Shown piece by piece: positions 8,348 through 18,457 of a stretch of DNA of 64,000 nt (position 1 is its first letter; the number at the start of each line of letters is the position of its first letter). Location: contig CP060419.1 in assembly GCA_025232375.1 (NCBI GenBank), forward strand, positions 681,001 through 745,000, given 5' to 3'. The stretch comes from Pseudoxanthomonas sp. NC8 (GTDB lineage Bacteria > Pseudomonadota > Gammaproteobacteria > Xanthomonadales > Xanthomonadaceae). The notes beneath the pieces were generated by a model, which was given only the letters and a program-made list of their open reading frames with translations, was not told where the DNA came from and ran no database searches. A program made the translations under genes and the position numbers.

Positions 8348-10679
8348 GGCTGCCTCGCGCATCGAGGGCGCGCGCGTCGGGGGAACCGGACGCTTCGGCC
8401 CGCTGGACCACTGCCTTTGCTGGTGCCTGGCCATCCTCGCGATGGCATGGGCGTACCACCCCTATTTCTTCGGCGACGAGATCTCGCCGCTGCTGGACAC
8501 GCGCAACGCGGACGGCTTCCTCGACTCGCTGCGGGTGATATCGCAGTACAAGCCGCGGCTGATATTCAATGCAATCTGGGCATTGGGCGGCGAATCCGGA
8601 TGGCCGCGCTGGGCGTATGCGGGCGTCAATGCGGCGGCGATGGCGGCCACCTGCTCACTGGCGGCGATGCTGGTCGACCGCCACGCGGCGGCCAGTCGCC
8701 TGCAGGCCCAACCCCTGGTGGGCTGCATCGTCGGCTCCCGCTTTGCGGCCATGCTCTACTTCGACTACGTTGCGGGGATCATCGAAACCCTGAGCATCGC
8801 CCTGTTGCTGGGGGTGATCGCTCTGTCGATCCCAGCAATGACCTCGGGGCGCCTGGCGGCATGGCTTGGCGCCGTCGGACTTGCGGTGGCAATGGTGCTG
8901 GTTCACGAGCGTTTCATGGCCGGGACCGCGGCGCTGGCTGTCGTCCTGGCGGTGCATGCGGGGCTGCTCGACCGTCGCCCACGGCCATGGTGGACGTGGC
9001 CGATGATAGGACTGCTGGGTGCTTTGCCGCCGGTGGTGTTATAGGGTTGATCGAGCTGATGGGATCGCTGCCGGCATCCACAGGCACTTCGGGAAGCGCC
9101 GTGGTCATCGGTCCGCACACGCCGGTGATCTTCCTCACCTATGTGGCGAATGCCTTCTTCGGCATGAACTTCGGCAAGCCGTGGTTCGTCGGCCGGCTCA
9201 ATATGGGCGAACAGACGGGCTGGTGGCTGTCGGTGGTCTATGCCGTCGCGTTTGCATGTGCTTTGGCTGGGCTGGCTGGCGAGCGTGCGGCGGAACCGGC
9301 GCGCCGTGGCCGGCGCACTCGGCCTGTTGACCATGGCGGGCGGCATGCTGGTGATGGCCAGCCTGCTCAGGGAAGGACGCCAGGAGGCGCGATGGGTGTT
9401 TCCGGTCGGCATACTGGTCACGATGCTGTACTTCGCTGCCGCTTCCGGTCGGGTGCGCGTCGCGCTGCTGTCGCTGTCGTTGTCGCTGTCGCTCGCGCAT
9501 TGGGCCAGCGGCGCGTTGTCGGCGACCGCGAACCTCTATGAGTCGCGCACGGCACGCAACCTGGCATCCGGGGTGAATCACATGGCGCCCGCCGGCCGCC
9601 ATGCCCTGCTCATGGGGATGGGCGAAGGCGTGGCGGCGGTCTGGTCGGTGGGCGAGTACGAGGGCGTGGAAGAGTTTGCCCGCCTCAACTTCAGGATGCC
9701 GCTGACGCTGGAGATCCACAGGCAGGGCGTGGCCGTCGGCGACGTGGACGTGGGCCTGCTCAGGACGGGCACCGACGACGATGGCGCGGCGGTGTTCGCC
9801 CAGCTCCGGGGGCGCGACTTCCAGGCGATGCTGGACCCTGCATCGATCGAGGCCTGGCGTGGAAGATCGGAGCACGCCGCCACGCTCGGCGAAGGCCGGG
9901 CGTGGAATGGATGGAAGTGGGCAGGCCAGCCGCAATTCCAGGACGAGGCGCTGCTGTTGCGGCCGATCGCGGATTTCGCCGGGTTCGTGGAGCGGCCGGT
10001 GGCATCGCTCGTTGGACGCAACCTGGTCTACCCTGGCCCGGTCGAGCGATCCGGCCAAGCCTCCTCGCGAATGCGCCTGCAGGTCAACTGGATGGGAGAC
10101 GCAGGGCGCTTCATCGATGCCAGCATCGTGGTGGTCGACGTCGGCGCGAGGGCGAAGAAGCACGTGATGCCACTGGCTCCGCCTGCAGGTGCGGCAAGCG
10201 GGCTGATCTACGCCAGCCTGCACGATGGAGAGAGCCAGCCGGTGCTGCTGGAGTCGGTGTCGCTCGAAGCGACGCCGATGCGGGCGCTCGGCACTGGCGG
10301 ACACTGGCCCGAATGGCGCTGGGCCGGTGCGGCATCGGTCGCGCAGGACGGCGTGACCTTGCCGGGCGACCGCGCCGCCGCTGGACTGGTCGCGGTCCCC
10401 GTAGGCCGGCTGGACAACCGCATCCTGGTCTATCGCGCGCGTGCTGCGCGGGAGGGCACACGGCCGACGATGCGCCTGCAGGTCAACTGGAGCGACGGGC
10501 GCGGCCGGTTCCTCGGTGCTTCGATCCAGACGGTGCAGGTCGGCCAGGAAGCCGCGAACTACCCGATGCTGGTGCAGGCTCCGGCACGCGCCGCCACGGG
10601 CGAGGTCTATGCAAGCCTCCACGACGGGGAAACCAACGGCGTGGTCTTCGAATCCGTGGACCTGTTGGACAGGCAGTGA
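8340..10679 (+). CDS. GtrC-like polytopic membrane protein with duplicated C-terminal domain
   Basis: Large protein of about 780 residues. The first ~400 residues hold many hydrophobic segments (LAILAMAWAYHPYFFGDEIS; VGLAVAMVLVHERFMAGTAAL; LSLSLSLSLAHWASGAL) and an early Asp/Glu pair, the layout of a GT-C type glycosyltransferase such as serotype-converting GtrC. The last ~330 residues are soluble and contain two copies of a module of about 120 residues: RMRLQVNW...GRFIDASI...GLIYASLHDGES and TMRLQVNW...GRFLGASI...GEVYASLHDGET. Two breaks (about 9040 and 9265) separate it into frames. It sits directly before gtrA, supporting a role in glycan side-branch transfer. I know of no characterised homologue of the duplicated domain. 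Confidence 0.6.
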
Positions 10680-10684
10680 CGCCG

Positions 10685-11172
10685 ATGGAGCGGAAAGACG
10701 GATTCGACGGCGGCCAGCGGCCCGGCGCGGGAGGCGAACCCGGCATCCTGATGCGGCTCGTCAAGGACCAGCGCGTACTTTTCCTCATGGTCGGCGGGGC
10801 CAACACCGCCTTCAGTACCGCGCTGTTCGCCGGGCTGGTGCTGCTGTTCGGACCCGAGGTGCCGTCGGCGGTGAGCCTTGGCATCGCCTGGGTGGTGTCG
10901 CTCGTCCCTGGTGTTCTTCGTCTACCGCCGCCTTGTGTTCCGGGTCACCGGCAACGCCTGGCGCGATTTCATCCGTTTCACCAGCGTCAACATCGGGAGC
11001 CTGCTGCTCAATGCGGTGGCGCTGACCCTTCTGTCCGACGTGGCGGGTCTTCCACCGATCCCGACCCAGATCGTCATCACGGTCCTTGGTGGTGGTATTC
11101 AACTACGTCGGCCATCGGTATTTTTCGTTTCGGCGCAGGCCGTCCGCGGACGGCGAAGGAAAGCGAGAATGA
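10685..11172 (+). CDS. gtrA: GtrA-family flippase/membrane protein
   Basis: Small four-helix membrane protein of about 162 residues. FLMVGGANTAFSTALFAGLV (helix 1) is the GtrA family signature; VSLGIAWVVSLVLVFFVYRR, LLLNAVALTLLSDV and VITVLVVVFNYVGHRYFSFR follow, ending with the family-typical basic tail. GtrA proteins flip undecaprenyl-phosphate-linked sugars or partner GtrB/ArnC-type transferases. Breaks at 10906 (gtccctgg for gtcctgg) and 11091 (ccttggt for cctggt) split the text. The stop TGA at 11170-11172 overlaps the next ATG. The likely partner is the GtrB-like transferase on the opposite strand at 12018-12980. Confidence 0.85.
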
Positions 11173-11998
11173 GCCCGCGCGTATCGGTCGTGGTGCCGGC
11201 GTACAGAAATGCAGAGTACCTCGCGACCACCCTGGATTCGATCCTACCTGGGACTACACCGACTACGAACTGGTGGTGGCGGACCACTCGTCCACGGATG
11301 GAAGTGATGCCATCCTTGCGCGCTATGCGGACCATCCGCGGGTGCGCGTGCTCGAGCCGACTGCGGCCGGTGGTGGCGCGCTGGCCAACTGGAGCCGGGT
11401 CAGTGCACATGCGCGTGGCGAGTTCATCAAGCTGGTGTGCGGAGACGACCTGATCGCACCGAGTGCCTTGCGCGAGCAGGTCGGGGCATTGGATGCGAAT
11501 CCGGGCGCGGTGTTCGTGGCATCGCCGCGCAACCTCATCGACGCGCAAGGCAATGTGGTCATCCGCAATCGTGGCCTAGCGGGCTTGCAGGGCCGGGTTT
11601 CCGGAAGGGAGGCCGTGCGGCGGTCCGTCCGCGCCGGGACCAACATCTTCGGCGAGCCGGGATGCGTGATGTTCCGGCGCGAGCTGCTGGAGCGCGAGGG
11701 TGGCTGGGACAACAGCTCGCCCTACCTGATCGACTAAGGCCACCTATACCCGGATCATGCTCCACGGCGACATGGTGGCCCTGCCGCGCACGCTGGCCAG
11801 TTTCCGGATCAGCAACACCCAGTGGAGCGTGCGCCTGGTGAAGGAACAGGCGGCGCAGGCGGTCGCGTTCCACGAGGCGCTGCGCGCGCGCGATCCATCG
11901 CTGCTCTCGGCCAGGACGTGCGCGTGGGCAACGCCATGGCACGGCTGATGGCGCAGGCGCGCAGGCTGACCTACCTGTGGCTGCGCCGTCGGATGTGA
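11169..11998 (+). CDS. Family 2 glycosyltransferase
   Basis: GT-A fold transferase of about 276 residues. It starts MSPRVSVVVPAYRNAEYLATTLDSIL, continues LVVADHSSTDGS (nucleotide-binding region), then KLVCGDDLIAPSALREQV with the metal-binding DD, and GWDNSSPYLIDQATY. The in-frame stop at 11734 is an artefact of gaccagg written as gactaagg. Further breaks lie near 11250 and 11900. It ends LTYLWLRRRM with TGA at 11996-11998, 20 bases before the convergent transferase on the other strand. Sugar donor and acceptor cannot be told; context says O-antigen or surface glycan. Confidence 0.8.
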
Positions 11999-12017
11999 CG
12001 CAGCCCGGCGCGGCGCG

Positions 12018-12980
12018 TCAGTCGCGCCCGCCTTCGTCCACGTTGACCGTCCGCCCCACCACGTACTGCGGGCGGTTGTTGATGTTCAGCAGCACCCGGC
12101 CGGTGTATTCGCCGATCGCGCCCAGCGCCAGCAGCTGCAGGCCGCCCATGAACAGGATGGTGACGATCAGCGAGGCCCAGCCGACCGGAAGTTCGGGATG
12201 GCGCAGCTTCTGCACCAGCACCGCGATGGCGACCACGAACGCCAGGCACGATGCCAGCGCGCCGGCCAGCGAGACCAGTCGAAGGGGCACGATGGAGAAG
12301 CTGGTAGCCATCTGCAGCCACAGCGATATCGACTTGCGCAGGCTGTAGCCGGAGCGGCCGTCGTTGCGGGCGTGGTGGGTCACGGTCAGGGTGTTGATCC
12401 GGCCCGGGCTGGTGCTCTGCAGGAGCAGGCCGTCGACGTAGACGAACGGGCCGTGGTAGCGCAGCGCTTCGTCGCGCAGGCCGCGGGTGAAGCCGCGGAA
12501 CGGGGACAGGTACAGCCCCTTGGGCTTCTTGAGCAGGTAGCGGGCGACGAGGTCGTTGAACCGGCTGCCCGCGCGCTTCCACAGCGCGTGCCTGCGCTCG
12601 GGGAACTGCGCGTAGACCAGGTCGGCCCCCGCGCGCAGCGCCTCGACGATGCGCGGCACGTCGTCGGGATCGTGCTGCAGGTCGTCGTCCATGGTGACGA
12701 TGTGGCGGCCGTTGGCGACGCCGAGGCCGGCCATGATCGCGTTGTGCTGCCCTGCATTGCGCCGCAGGTCCAGGCCGCGCAGCCACGGGCGCGCGGCCGC
12801 GAGCGACACGATCACGTTCCACGCATCGTCCGGCCCGCAATCGTGGACCAGGATGACCTCGAAATTGCCGGCGCCGAGCGCCGGCAGCAGGGCTGCCTCC
12901 AGCCGCTCGGCCAGCGCCGGCAGGATGGTGGCGCTGCCGTAGACGGGGATGACGACCGAAAGCTCAGGGGCGTGGGGCAT
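12018..12980 (-). CDS. GtrB/DPM-type polyprenyl-phosphate glycosyltransferase
   Basis: Intact frame of 320 residues. The GT2 domain comes first ([47 protein letters not shown] with the catalytic DDD). GLYLSPFRGFTRGLRD and two C-terminal membrane helices follow (LASCLAFVVAIAVLVQK; LIVTILFMGGLQLLALGAIG), then GEYTGRVLLNINNRPQYVV. This is the ArnC/GtrB architecture, which loads a sugar onto undecaprenyl phosphate. The ATG overlaps the end of the upstream epimerase by 17 bases, indicating translational coupling. A gtrA gene lies about 850 bases away on the other strand. Confidence 0.88.
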   Translation of the reverse strand: MPHAPELSVVIPVYGSATILPALAERLEAALLPALGAGNFEVILVHDCGPDDAWNVIVSLAAARPWLRGLDLRRNAGQHNAIMAGLGVANGRHIVTMDDDLQHDPDDVPRIVEALRAGADLVYAQFPERRHALWKRAGSRFNDLVARYLLKKPKGLYLSPFRGFTRGLRDEALRYHGPFVYVDGLLLQSTSPGRINTLTVTHHARNDGRSGYSLRKSISLWLQMATSFSIVPLRLVSLAGALASCLAFVVAIAVLVQKLRHPELPVGWASLIVTILFMGGLQLLALGAIGEYTGRVLLNINNRPQYVVGRTVNVDEGGRD

Positions 12981-13653
12981 AGTATTTCCGGATGACGTTC
13001 TGGGCGTAGCCGCGGCCAGGTCGATGCCCAGGCGTCCGGCGACCACCGGGGCCTCGGAGGCGTCGATGTGCAGCGGACTGCCCAGCGGCTCGGTCGTGCA
13101 TCGGGCCTGCCTGCCGAGCACGCGCTCGAAGATCGCCACGATCTCCGGCATCGGCAGCGGATCGGCGGAGGCTATCGAGAATACGCGACGCCCGCCAGCG
13201 GCCGCGCCGATCAGTTCGGCGCCGATCGCGACGACATCATCCACGTCGATGAGGTTGCGCTGGGCATTCGCCCAGACCGTGAACGGCTCGCCGGTAAGGA
13301 TGCGGTCGCGGAGGTAATTGGTCAGGGTGTTCGGGTTCGCGGTGACGCCGACCACCTGCGGCAGGCGCAGGACTAAGGCCGTTGGGCGACGCCGCGACCA
13401 GTTCCTCCATGGCGCGCTTGTGGCGCATGTAGGGGGTGCTCGCGGCGTTCTCAGGCGTGCTGGCGCAGCTGCCGAAATATACGAGGCGCGTGCCCGCATC
13501 CAGCAGCGGCACCAGCATCGCGCGCTCGCGCTCGAAGCCCTCCGCGGCCGTCGCCAGCGAATTGGAGACGCCGGAAGCGAAGATGATGACGTCCGGGTCC
13601 GCCGCATAGCGCGAAGCGAAGGCGCGCGCCAGCAGTCCCTGTCCGACGATCAT
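12964..13653 (-). CDS. NAD-dependent nucleotide-sugar epimerase/dehydratase-like protein
   Basis: Short-chain-type Rossmann protein of about 230 residues. The N-terminus [13 protein letters not shown] is a short nucleotide-binding turn, followed by [21 protein letters not shown] (Ser of the active site region), [13 protein letters not shown] (the YxxxK pair is in modified spacing), [16 protein letters not shown] and [13 protein letters not shown]. One break at 13376 (ccttag for cctgg) and one near 13005 are corrected. The true C-terminus reads [13 protein letters not shown] and its stop lies inside the next gene's start region. It is shorter than typical epimerases (about 310 aa). Sugar-nucleotide reduction or epimerisation for the surface glycan is inferred. 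Confidence 0.7.
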
Positions 13654-13684
13654 TCCCGCCGGGCTTCGGCCGGGGCGGCGCAGG

Positions 13685-14640
13685 TCACAGCGCCGCTTCC
13701 AGTTCCGGCAGCAGCGCGAACAGGTCGCCGACCAAGGCCGATGTCCGCGACCTCGAAGATCGCCGCTTCCGGGTCCTTGTTGATCGCCACGATCGTGCCG
13801 GCGTCCTTGATGCCGGTCAGGTGCTGGATCGCGCCGGAGATGCCGATCGCCACGTACAGTTCCGGCGCGATGATCTTGCCGGTCTGGCCGACCTGCATCT
13901 CGTTGGGGCAGTAGCCGGCATCGACGGCCGCGCGCGAGGCGCCGACCGCCGCGCCCAGCTTGTCGGCCAGGTTGTAGATGATGCGGAAGTTCTCTTCCGA
14001 GCCGACGCCGCGGCCACCTGACACGACGCGGCGCGCGCTCTGCAGGTCCGGGCGGTCGGAAGAGGCGGCGGTAAGGCCGAGATGGCGGGTGTGCGAGGGC
14101 AGGGCCGCGTCGATCGTGGCTGCCTCCACCGGGGCGCTGCCGCCGCGCGCCGCTTCCGGCCACGACGCGGTGCGCACAGTGGCGACTACGGCCTTGGCCG
14201 GCAGGGGCTTCGAGGGTGATGATCGCGTTGCCGGCATAGATCGGGCGCTTGAACGTGTGGCTGCCTTCGACCGCCATCAGGTCGGAGACCTGGTTGACGC
14301 CGAGCAGGGCGGCCACGACCGGCATCAGGTCCTTGCCGAACGTGGTGGACGGGCCGAACACGTGGCTGTAGCCGGCGGCCAGCTGCGCGACCTGCGGGCC
14401 GAGCACCTGGGCGATGGCATGGGCGTTGGCGGGGTTGGCCACGGCCAGCACGCGGGCGACGCCGGCGATCTGCGCGGCCTCGGCGGCCACGCCCGCCGGA
14501 TCGGCGGCGAGGACGACAATGTCGATGGACGCCGGCGACAACGCCTGCGCGGCGCTGACGGTGCGCGCGGTGGAGGCGTTGAGCTTGCCGTCCAGGTGTT
14601 CGGCGACGACGAGTACTTTCACTGCGGGAACCTCGCTCAT
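13685..14640 (-). CDS. etfA: Electron transfer flavoprotein alpha subunit
   Basis: FAD-binding alpha subunit of about 318 residues; it passes electrons from acyl-CoA and other dehydrogenases to ETF:ubiquinone oxidoreductase. Features seen: [14 protein letters not shown] at the N-terminus, [31 protein letters not shown], the FAD-binding [20 protein letters not shown] and [21 protein letters not shown], and the terminal [19 protein letters not shown]. Breaks at 14210 (ggccaagg for ggccagg) and 13733 (ccttggt for cctggt). The start overlaps the etfB stop by one base. In Xanthomonas etfA marks one border of the O-antigen locus, which fits the glycan genes on its downstream side. Confidence 0.93.
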
Positions 14641-15385
14641 TACAGCAACCCCTTCTGCTTCAGCGCGGCGACCAGCTCGGCCGCGTCCTTCACCATCACG
14701 CCCTTGCTGCGCCTTGGCCGGCGGTGCGTAGGTGGTGGTCTTCAGTTCCGGACCCGCATCCACGCCCAGCTCGGCCAGCGGCAGCGTCTCCAGCGGCTTG
14801 CTCTTGGCCTTCATGATGTCCGGCAGCTTGATGAAGCGCGGCTCGTTGAGGCGCAGGTCGGTGGTGACTACCGCCGGCAGGTCGACTCCAGGGTTCCAGG
14901 CCGGCGTCGACCTCGCGGGTCACGGTGGCTTTGCCGTCCGCGACCTCGACCTTCGAGGCGAACGTGGCCTGGGGGCGGCCCCACAGCGTGGCCAGCATCT
15001 GCCCGGTCTGGTTGGCGTCGTCGTCGATGGCCTGCTTGCCCAGGATCACCAGGTCCGGCTGCTCCTTCTCCACCAGCTTCAGCAGCGCACGGGCGGCGGC
15101 CAGCGGCTGCACCGGCTGGTCGGTGACCACGTGGAGGGCGCGGTTGGCGCCCATCGCAAAACCATTGCGCAGGTGCGCCTGGGCATCGGCGGGGGCGATC
15201 GTGGCCACCACCACCTCGGTGGCGATGCCCTTGTCGCGCAGGCGCAGGGCTTCCTCGAGGGCGATCTCGTCGAACGGATTGGGCGAGAGCTTGACGCCCT
15301 CGGTGACCACGCCGGAGCCGTCCGGCTTGACCTGGATGCGGACGTTGTAGTCCACGACGCGCTTGTAGGCGACCAGGATCTTCAT
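14640..15385 (-). CDS. etfB: Electron transfer flavoprotein beta subunit
   Basis: Beta (AMP-binding) subunit of about 248 residues. It begins MKILVAYKRVVDYNVRIQVK. LSPNPFDEIALEEALRLRD, VILGKQAIDDDANQTGQ and FIKLPDIMKAKSKPL are diagnostic of ETF-beta. Two breaks: about 14888 (near an inferred gccctggag region) and 14705 (gccaagg for gccagg); the corrected C-terminus is GVMVKDAAELVAALKQKGLL. It forms an operon with etfA through a TAATG junction. The ETF pair, the CoA-transferase genes and the ETF dehydrogenase within 7 kb together suggest a short acyl/ketone oxidation module. Confidence 0.93.
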
Positions 15386-15527
15386 CGTGCGGGGATTCCT
15401 TGCGAAAGCTTCGACAGGCCCGGTCGCGCTGGCTGCCCGGGGCGGGACCCCGATTCTACCGGACAGCCTCGACCCATGCGCTTGGGTATGGATGGGCTGT
15501 GCGGCCCGGCCTGCTGCCGCCTGCCGC

Positions 15528-16877
15528 TCAGTCGCCCCGGACCAGGCCGCCGAGCTCCCGGGTGCGGACCTCGAGCAGGCCGGCATCGCCGCGCGTTTCC
15601 ACGTTCAGGCGCAACAGCGGCTCGGTGTTGGAGCTGCGCAGGTTGAAGCGCCAGTCGCCGAAATCGGCGCTGAGCCCATCGGTGTGGTCCAGCGTGGGCC
15701 GCAGCGGGGCGTAGTGGTCGAGCACGCGCGCCACGGCCGCCTTCGCGTCGGCCACCCGGAAGTTGATCTCGCCGCTGCACGGGAACTTGCGCACGCGGTC
15801 CTCGACCAGGTCGCCAGGCTGCGGCCGCTGGTCGAGACCAGGCTGGCGATCAGCAGCCAGGGAATCATTCCCGAATCGGCATAGGCGAACTCGCGGAAGT
15901 AGTGGTGCGCGCTCATCTCGCCGCCGTAGACCGCGTCCTCGGCGCGCATCTTTTCCTTGATGAAGGCATGGCCGCTCTTGCACAGCACCGGGATGCCGCC
16001 GGCCTGCTCGACCTGTTCGACCGTGTTCCACACCAGTCGCGGGTCGTGCACAACCTTGCCGCCGGGCTTCTTGGTAAGGATCGCCTGGGCCAGCAGGCCG
16101 ACCAAGGTAGTAGCCCTCGATGAAGCGGCCCTGCTCGTCGAAGAAGAAGCAGCGGTCGAAATCGCCGTCCCAGGCGATGCCGAAATCGGCGCCGTGTTCA
16201 CGCACCGCGTCGGCGGTGGCCTGGCGGTTGTCGGGCAGGAGCGGGTTGGGGATGCCGTTGGGGAAGCTGCCGTCGGGCTCGTGGAAGACGCGGACGAACT
16301 CGAACGGCAGGTGCGGCGCCAGCAGGTCGACGATCGTACCGGCGCCGCCGTTGCCGGCGTTGACCACCAGCTTCAGCGGCCTGAGCGCGGAGGCGTCCAC
16401 GTACGAGAGCAGGTGTGCGACGAAGGCCGACTTGTCCGGATGGGCGCGTTCGCCGGCGCGGGCGGCCGCGGCCGGCGCAGTGTCGGCCTCGGCCGCGTCG
16501 GAGATGGCGAACAGGCCGGTATCGGAGGAGATCGGGCGGGCCTGCGCCTTGACCAGCTTCATGCCGTTGTAGTCCATCGGGTTGTGGCTGGCGGTGACCA
16601 TCACCCCGCCCGCGGCACCCGGGTGGTCGACCTGGAAGTAGACCTCTTCGGTTCCGCACAGGCCGATGTCGATCACCTCGCGCCCCTTGCCGCGCAGGCC
16701 CAGCGACAGCGCCGCCTGCAGCGCCGGGCTGCTCAGGCGCACGTCGTGGCCGAGTACGACCGGACCGGGGCCCAGCTGGTCGGCCAGCGCCACGCCGATC
16801 CGGCGGGCCAGGTCCTCGTCCAGTTCGTCCGGCACGCGGCCGCGGATGTCGTAGGCCTTGAAGGCGGGAAGGGTCAT
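15528..16877 (-). CDS. xanA: Phosphomannomutase/phosphoglucomutase
   Basis: Alpha-D-phosphohexomutase of about 449 residues that interconverts sugar 1- and 6-phosphates to feed nucleotide-sugar synthesis. [16 protein letters not shown] starts domain 1. The catalytic Ser is in [14 protein letters not shown] (about residues 98-111), the metal loop is [10 protein letters not shown], the sugar-binding loop is [11 protein letters not shown], and the phosphate loop is [12 protein letters not shown]. Breaks near 16096 (ccttggt for cctggt) and 15817 (one G short after cctgg). The text ATCCTTACC near 16075 is probably a same-length miscall of atcctggcc. In Xanthomonas the equivalent gene is xanA, next to lpsIJ; the symbol is by analogy. 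Confidence 0.88.
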   Translation of the reverse strand: MTLPAFKAYDIRGRVPDELDEDLARRIGVALADQLGPGPVVLGHDVRLSSPALQAALSLGLRGKGREVIDIGLCGTEEVYFQVDHPGAAGGVMVTASHNPMDYNGMKLVKAQARPISSDTGLFAISDAAEADTAPAAAARAGERAHPDKSAFVAHLLSYVDASALRPLKLVVNAGNGGAGTIVDLLAPHLPFEFVRVFHEPDGSFPNGIPNPLLPDNRQATADAVREHGADFGIAWDGDFDRCFFFDEQGRFIEGYYLGRPAGPGDPYQEARRQGCARPATGVEHGRTGRAGRRHPGAVQERPCLHQGKDARRGRGLRRRDERAPLLPRVRLCRFGNDSLAADRQPGLDQRPQPGDLVEDRVRKFPCSGEINFRVADAKAAVARVLDHYAPLRPTLDHTDGLSADFGDWRFNLRSSNTEPLLRLNVETRGDAGLLEVRTRELGGLVRGD

Positions 16878-17043
16878 CGGTGCTCCCATCGGGGGAAAGG
16901 GGGCGTCGATTCTAGCGAGTGCCCAGGTAGGCCCATGTCGATGGCCCCGGGCGTGCGGCCATGTCGCCATTGCCCGAAAGTACGTGTCGCGCCGCACAAT
17001 TTCCGCGTCTAGAATCCGGGCAAGGGCTTCCAACGAGGACAGC

Positions 17044-17756
17044 ATGGCCGCTTCCAAACTCTATCCGGACGCGAAATCCGCACTCGCCGACCTTGGTCGC
17101 CGATGGCCAGACCTGCGGCGGTGGGGGTTCGGCCTGTGCGGCATTCCCGAAGCGCTGATCGCCGCCTTGCGCGACTCCGGCGCCAGGAGCTGACCGCCAT
17201 CTCCAACAACGCCGGGGTCGACGGCTTCGGCCTCGGCCAGCTGCTGGCGACCCGGCAGATCCGCAAGATGATTTCGTCCTACGTGGGCGAGAACAAGGAA
17301 TTCGAGCGCCAGTACCTTACCGGCGAGCTGGAGCTGGAGTTCAACCCGCAGGGCACGCAGCCGAGCGGTTGCGCGCCGGCGGCGCCGGCATCCCCGCGTT
17401 CTTCACCGCGACCGGCTACGGCACGGTGGTGGCCGAAGGCAAGGAGACGCGCGAGTTCGGCGGCAAGCACTACGTGCTGGAAACCGCGCTGGTCGCCGAC
17501 GTCTCGCTGGTCAAGGCGTGGAAGGCCGACAAGGCCGGCAACCTGGTGTTCCGCGCAAGCCGCGCGCAACTTCAACCCGGCCGCGGCCATGGCCGGCAAG
17601 GTCTGCGTGGCCGAGGTCGAGGAACTGGTCGAAGTCGGCGCGATCGACCCGGACCAGGTGCACCTGCCGGGGATCTACGTCGACCGCATCGTGCTCAACC
17701 CGCATCCGGAAAAACGCATCGAGAACCGCACCGTGCGCGCGGCAGGAGGCAACTGA
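17044..17756 (+). CDS. scoA: 3-oxoacid CoA-transferase subunit A
   Basis: Alpha subunit, about 237 residues, of a succinyl-CoA:3-ketoacid (or acetate) CoA-transferase. Seen: [73 protein letters not shown], and the C-terminal [11 protein letters not shown]. Breaks at 17090 (ccttggt for cctggt), about 17125, 17188 (one C short in cccagg), about 17360 and about 17563. The stop TGA shares its A with the ATG of subunit B. Xanthomonas lpsI/lpsJ, found beside xanA and the O-antigen locus, are the same family, so an indirect role in surface polysaccharide has been proposed there. Confidence 0.9.
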
Positions 17757-18385
17757 TGGCCTGGACCCGCGACGAGATGGCGCAGCGTGCCGCCCGCGAA
17801 CTGAGCGATGGCGCCTACGTGAACCTGGGTATCGGCCTGCCGACCCTGGTCGCCAACCACATCCCGGAAGGCGTGGACGTGTGGCTGCAGTCGGAGAACG
17901 GCCTGCTCGGCATCGGCCCGTTCCCGGCCGAGGACGAAGTCGACGCCGACCTGATCAACGCCGGCAAGCAGACCGTCACCGCGCGCGCCGGCGCCAGCTA
18001 CTTCGGCAGCCACGATTCGTTCGCGATGATCCGCGGCGGCCACATCGACCTGGCGATCCTCGGCGCGATGCAGGTCACCGCCGGCGGCGACCGCAGCCAA
18101 CTGGATGGTGCCCGGCAAGATGGTCAAGGGCATGGGCGGGGCGATGGACCTGGTCGCCGGCGTGAAGCGCGTGGTCGTGCTGATGGAGCACACCATGGGA
18201 ACGGCGAACACAAGATCCTGCCCGAATGCACCCTGCCGCTGACCGGCGTCGGCGTGGTCGACCGGATCATCACCGAGCTGGCCGTGTTCGACGTGACCGA
18301 CAGCGGGCTGAAGCTGGTCGAGGCGGCCCCGGGCGTGGGCATCGACGAGCTGAAGGAAAAGACCGGGGTTGCGTTCGCGGCCTGA
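17756..18385 (+). CDS. scoB: 3-oxoacid CoA-transferase subunit B
   Basis: Beta subunit of about 210 residues carrying the catalytic glutamate in [12 protein letters not shown] (residues about 45-56), the residue that forms the enzyme-CoA thioester. Also seen: [40 protein letters not shown], and [19 protein letters not shown] near the C-terminus. Two breaks at about 18093 (gaccgcagcc, expected gacctggcc) and 18190 (accatggga, expected accgccaag) are corrected. It overlaps scoA by one base and is followed by a strong terminator, so scoAB is a two-gene operon. Confidence 0.9.
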   Translation: MAWTRDEMAQRAARELSDGAYVNLGIGLPTLVANHIPEGVDVWLQSENGLLGIGPFPAEDEVDADLINAGKQTVTARAGASYFGSHDSFAMIRGGHIDLAILGAMQVTAGGDRSQLDGARQDGQGHGRGDGPGRRREARGRADGAHHGNGEHKILPECTLPLTGVGVVDRIITELAVFDVTDSGLKLVEAAPGVGIDELKEKTGVAFAA

Positions 18386-18415
18386 TACCCGGACCAGCCG
18401 GGGAAGAGAAATGCA

Positions 18416-18453
18416 GAGAGGCCGGCGGGTGATCCCGCCGGCCTCTCCGTTTT
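18416..18453 (+). terminator. Terminator after scoB
   Basis: A perfect 14-base stem GAGAGGCCGGCGGG (18416-18429), TGAT loop, CCCGCCGGCCTCTC (18434-18447), then CGTTTT. It lies between the convergent scoB and the ETF dehydrogenase gene; the T-run favours the plus strand. Confidence 0.85.
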
Positions 18454-18457
18454 CCAG

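Noticed and set aside
9198-10622. 474-codon antisense frame within the GtrC-like gene
   Set aside because: His/Arg-rich shadow. The duplicated module on the plus strand shows which frame is coding.
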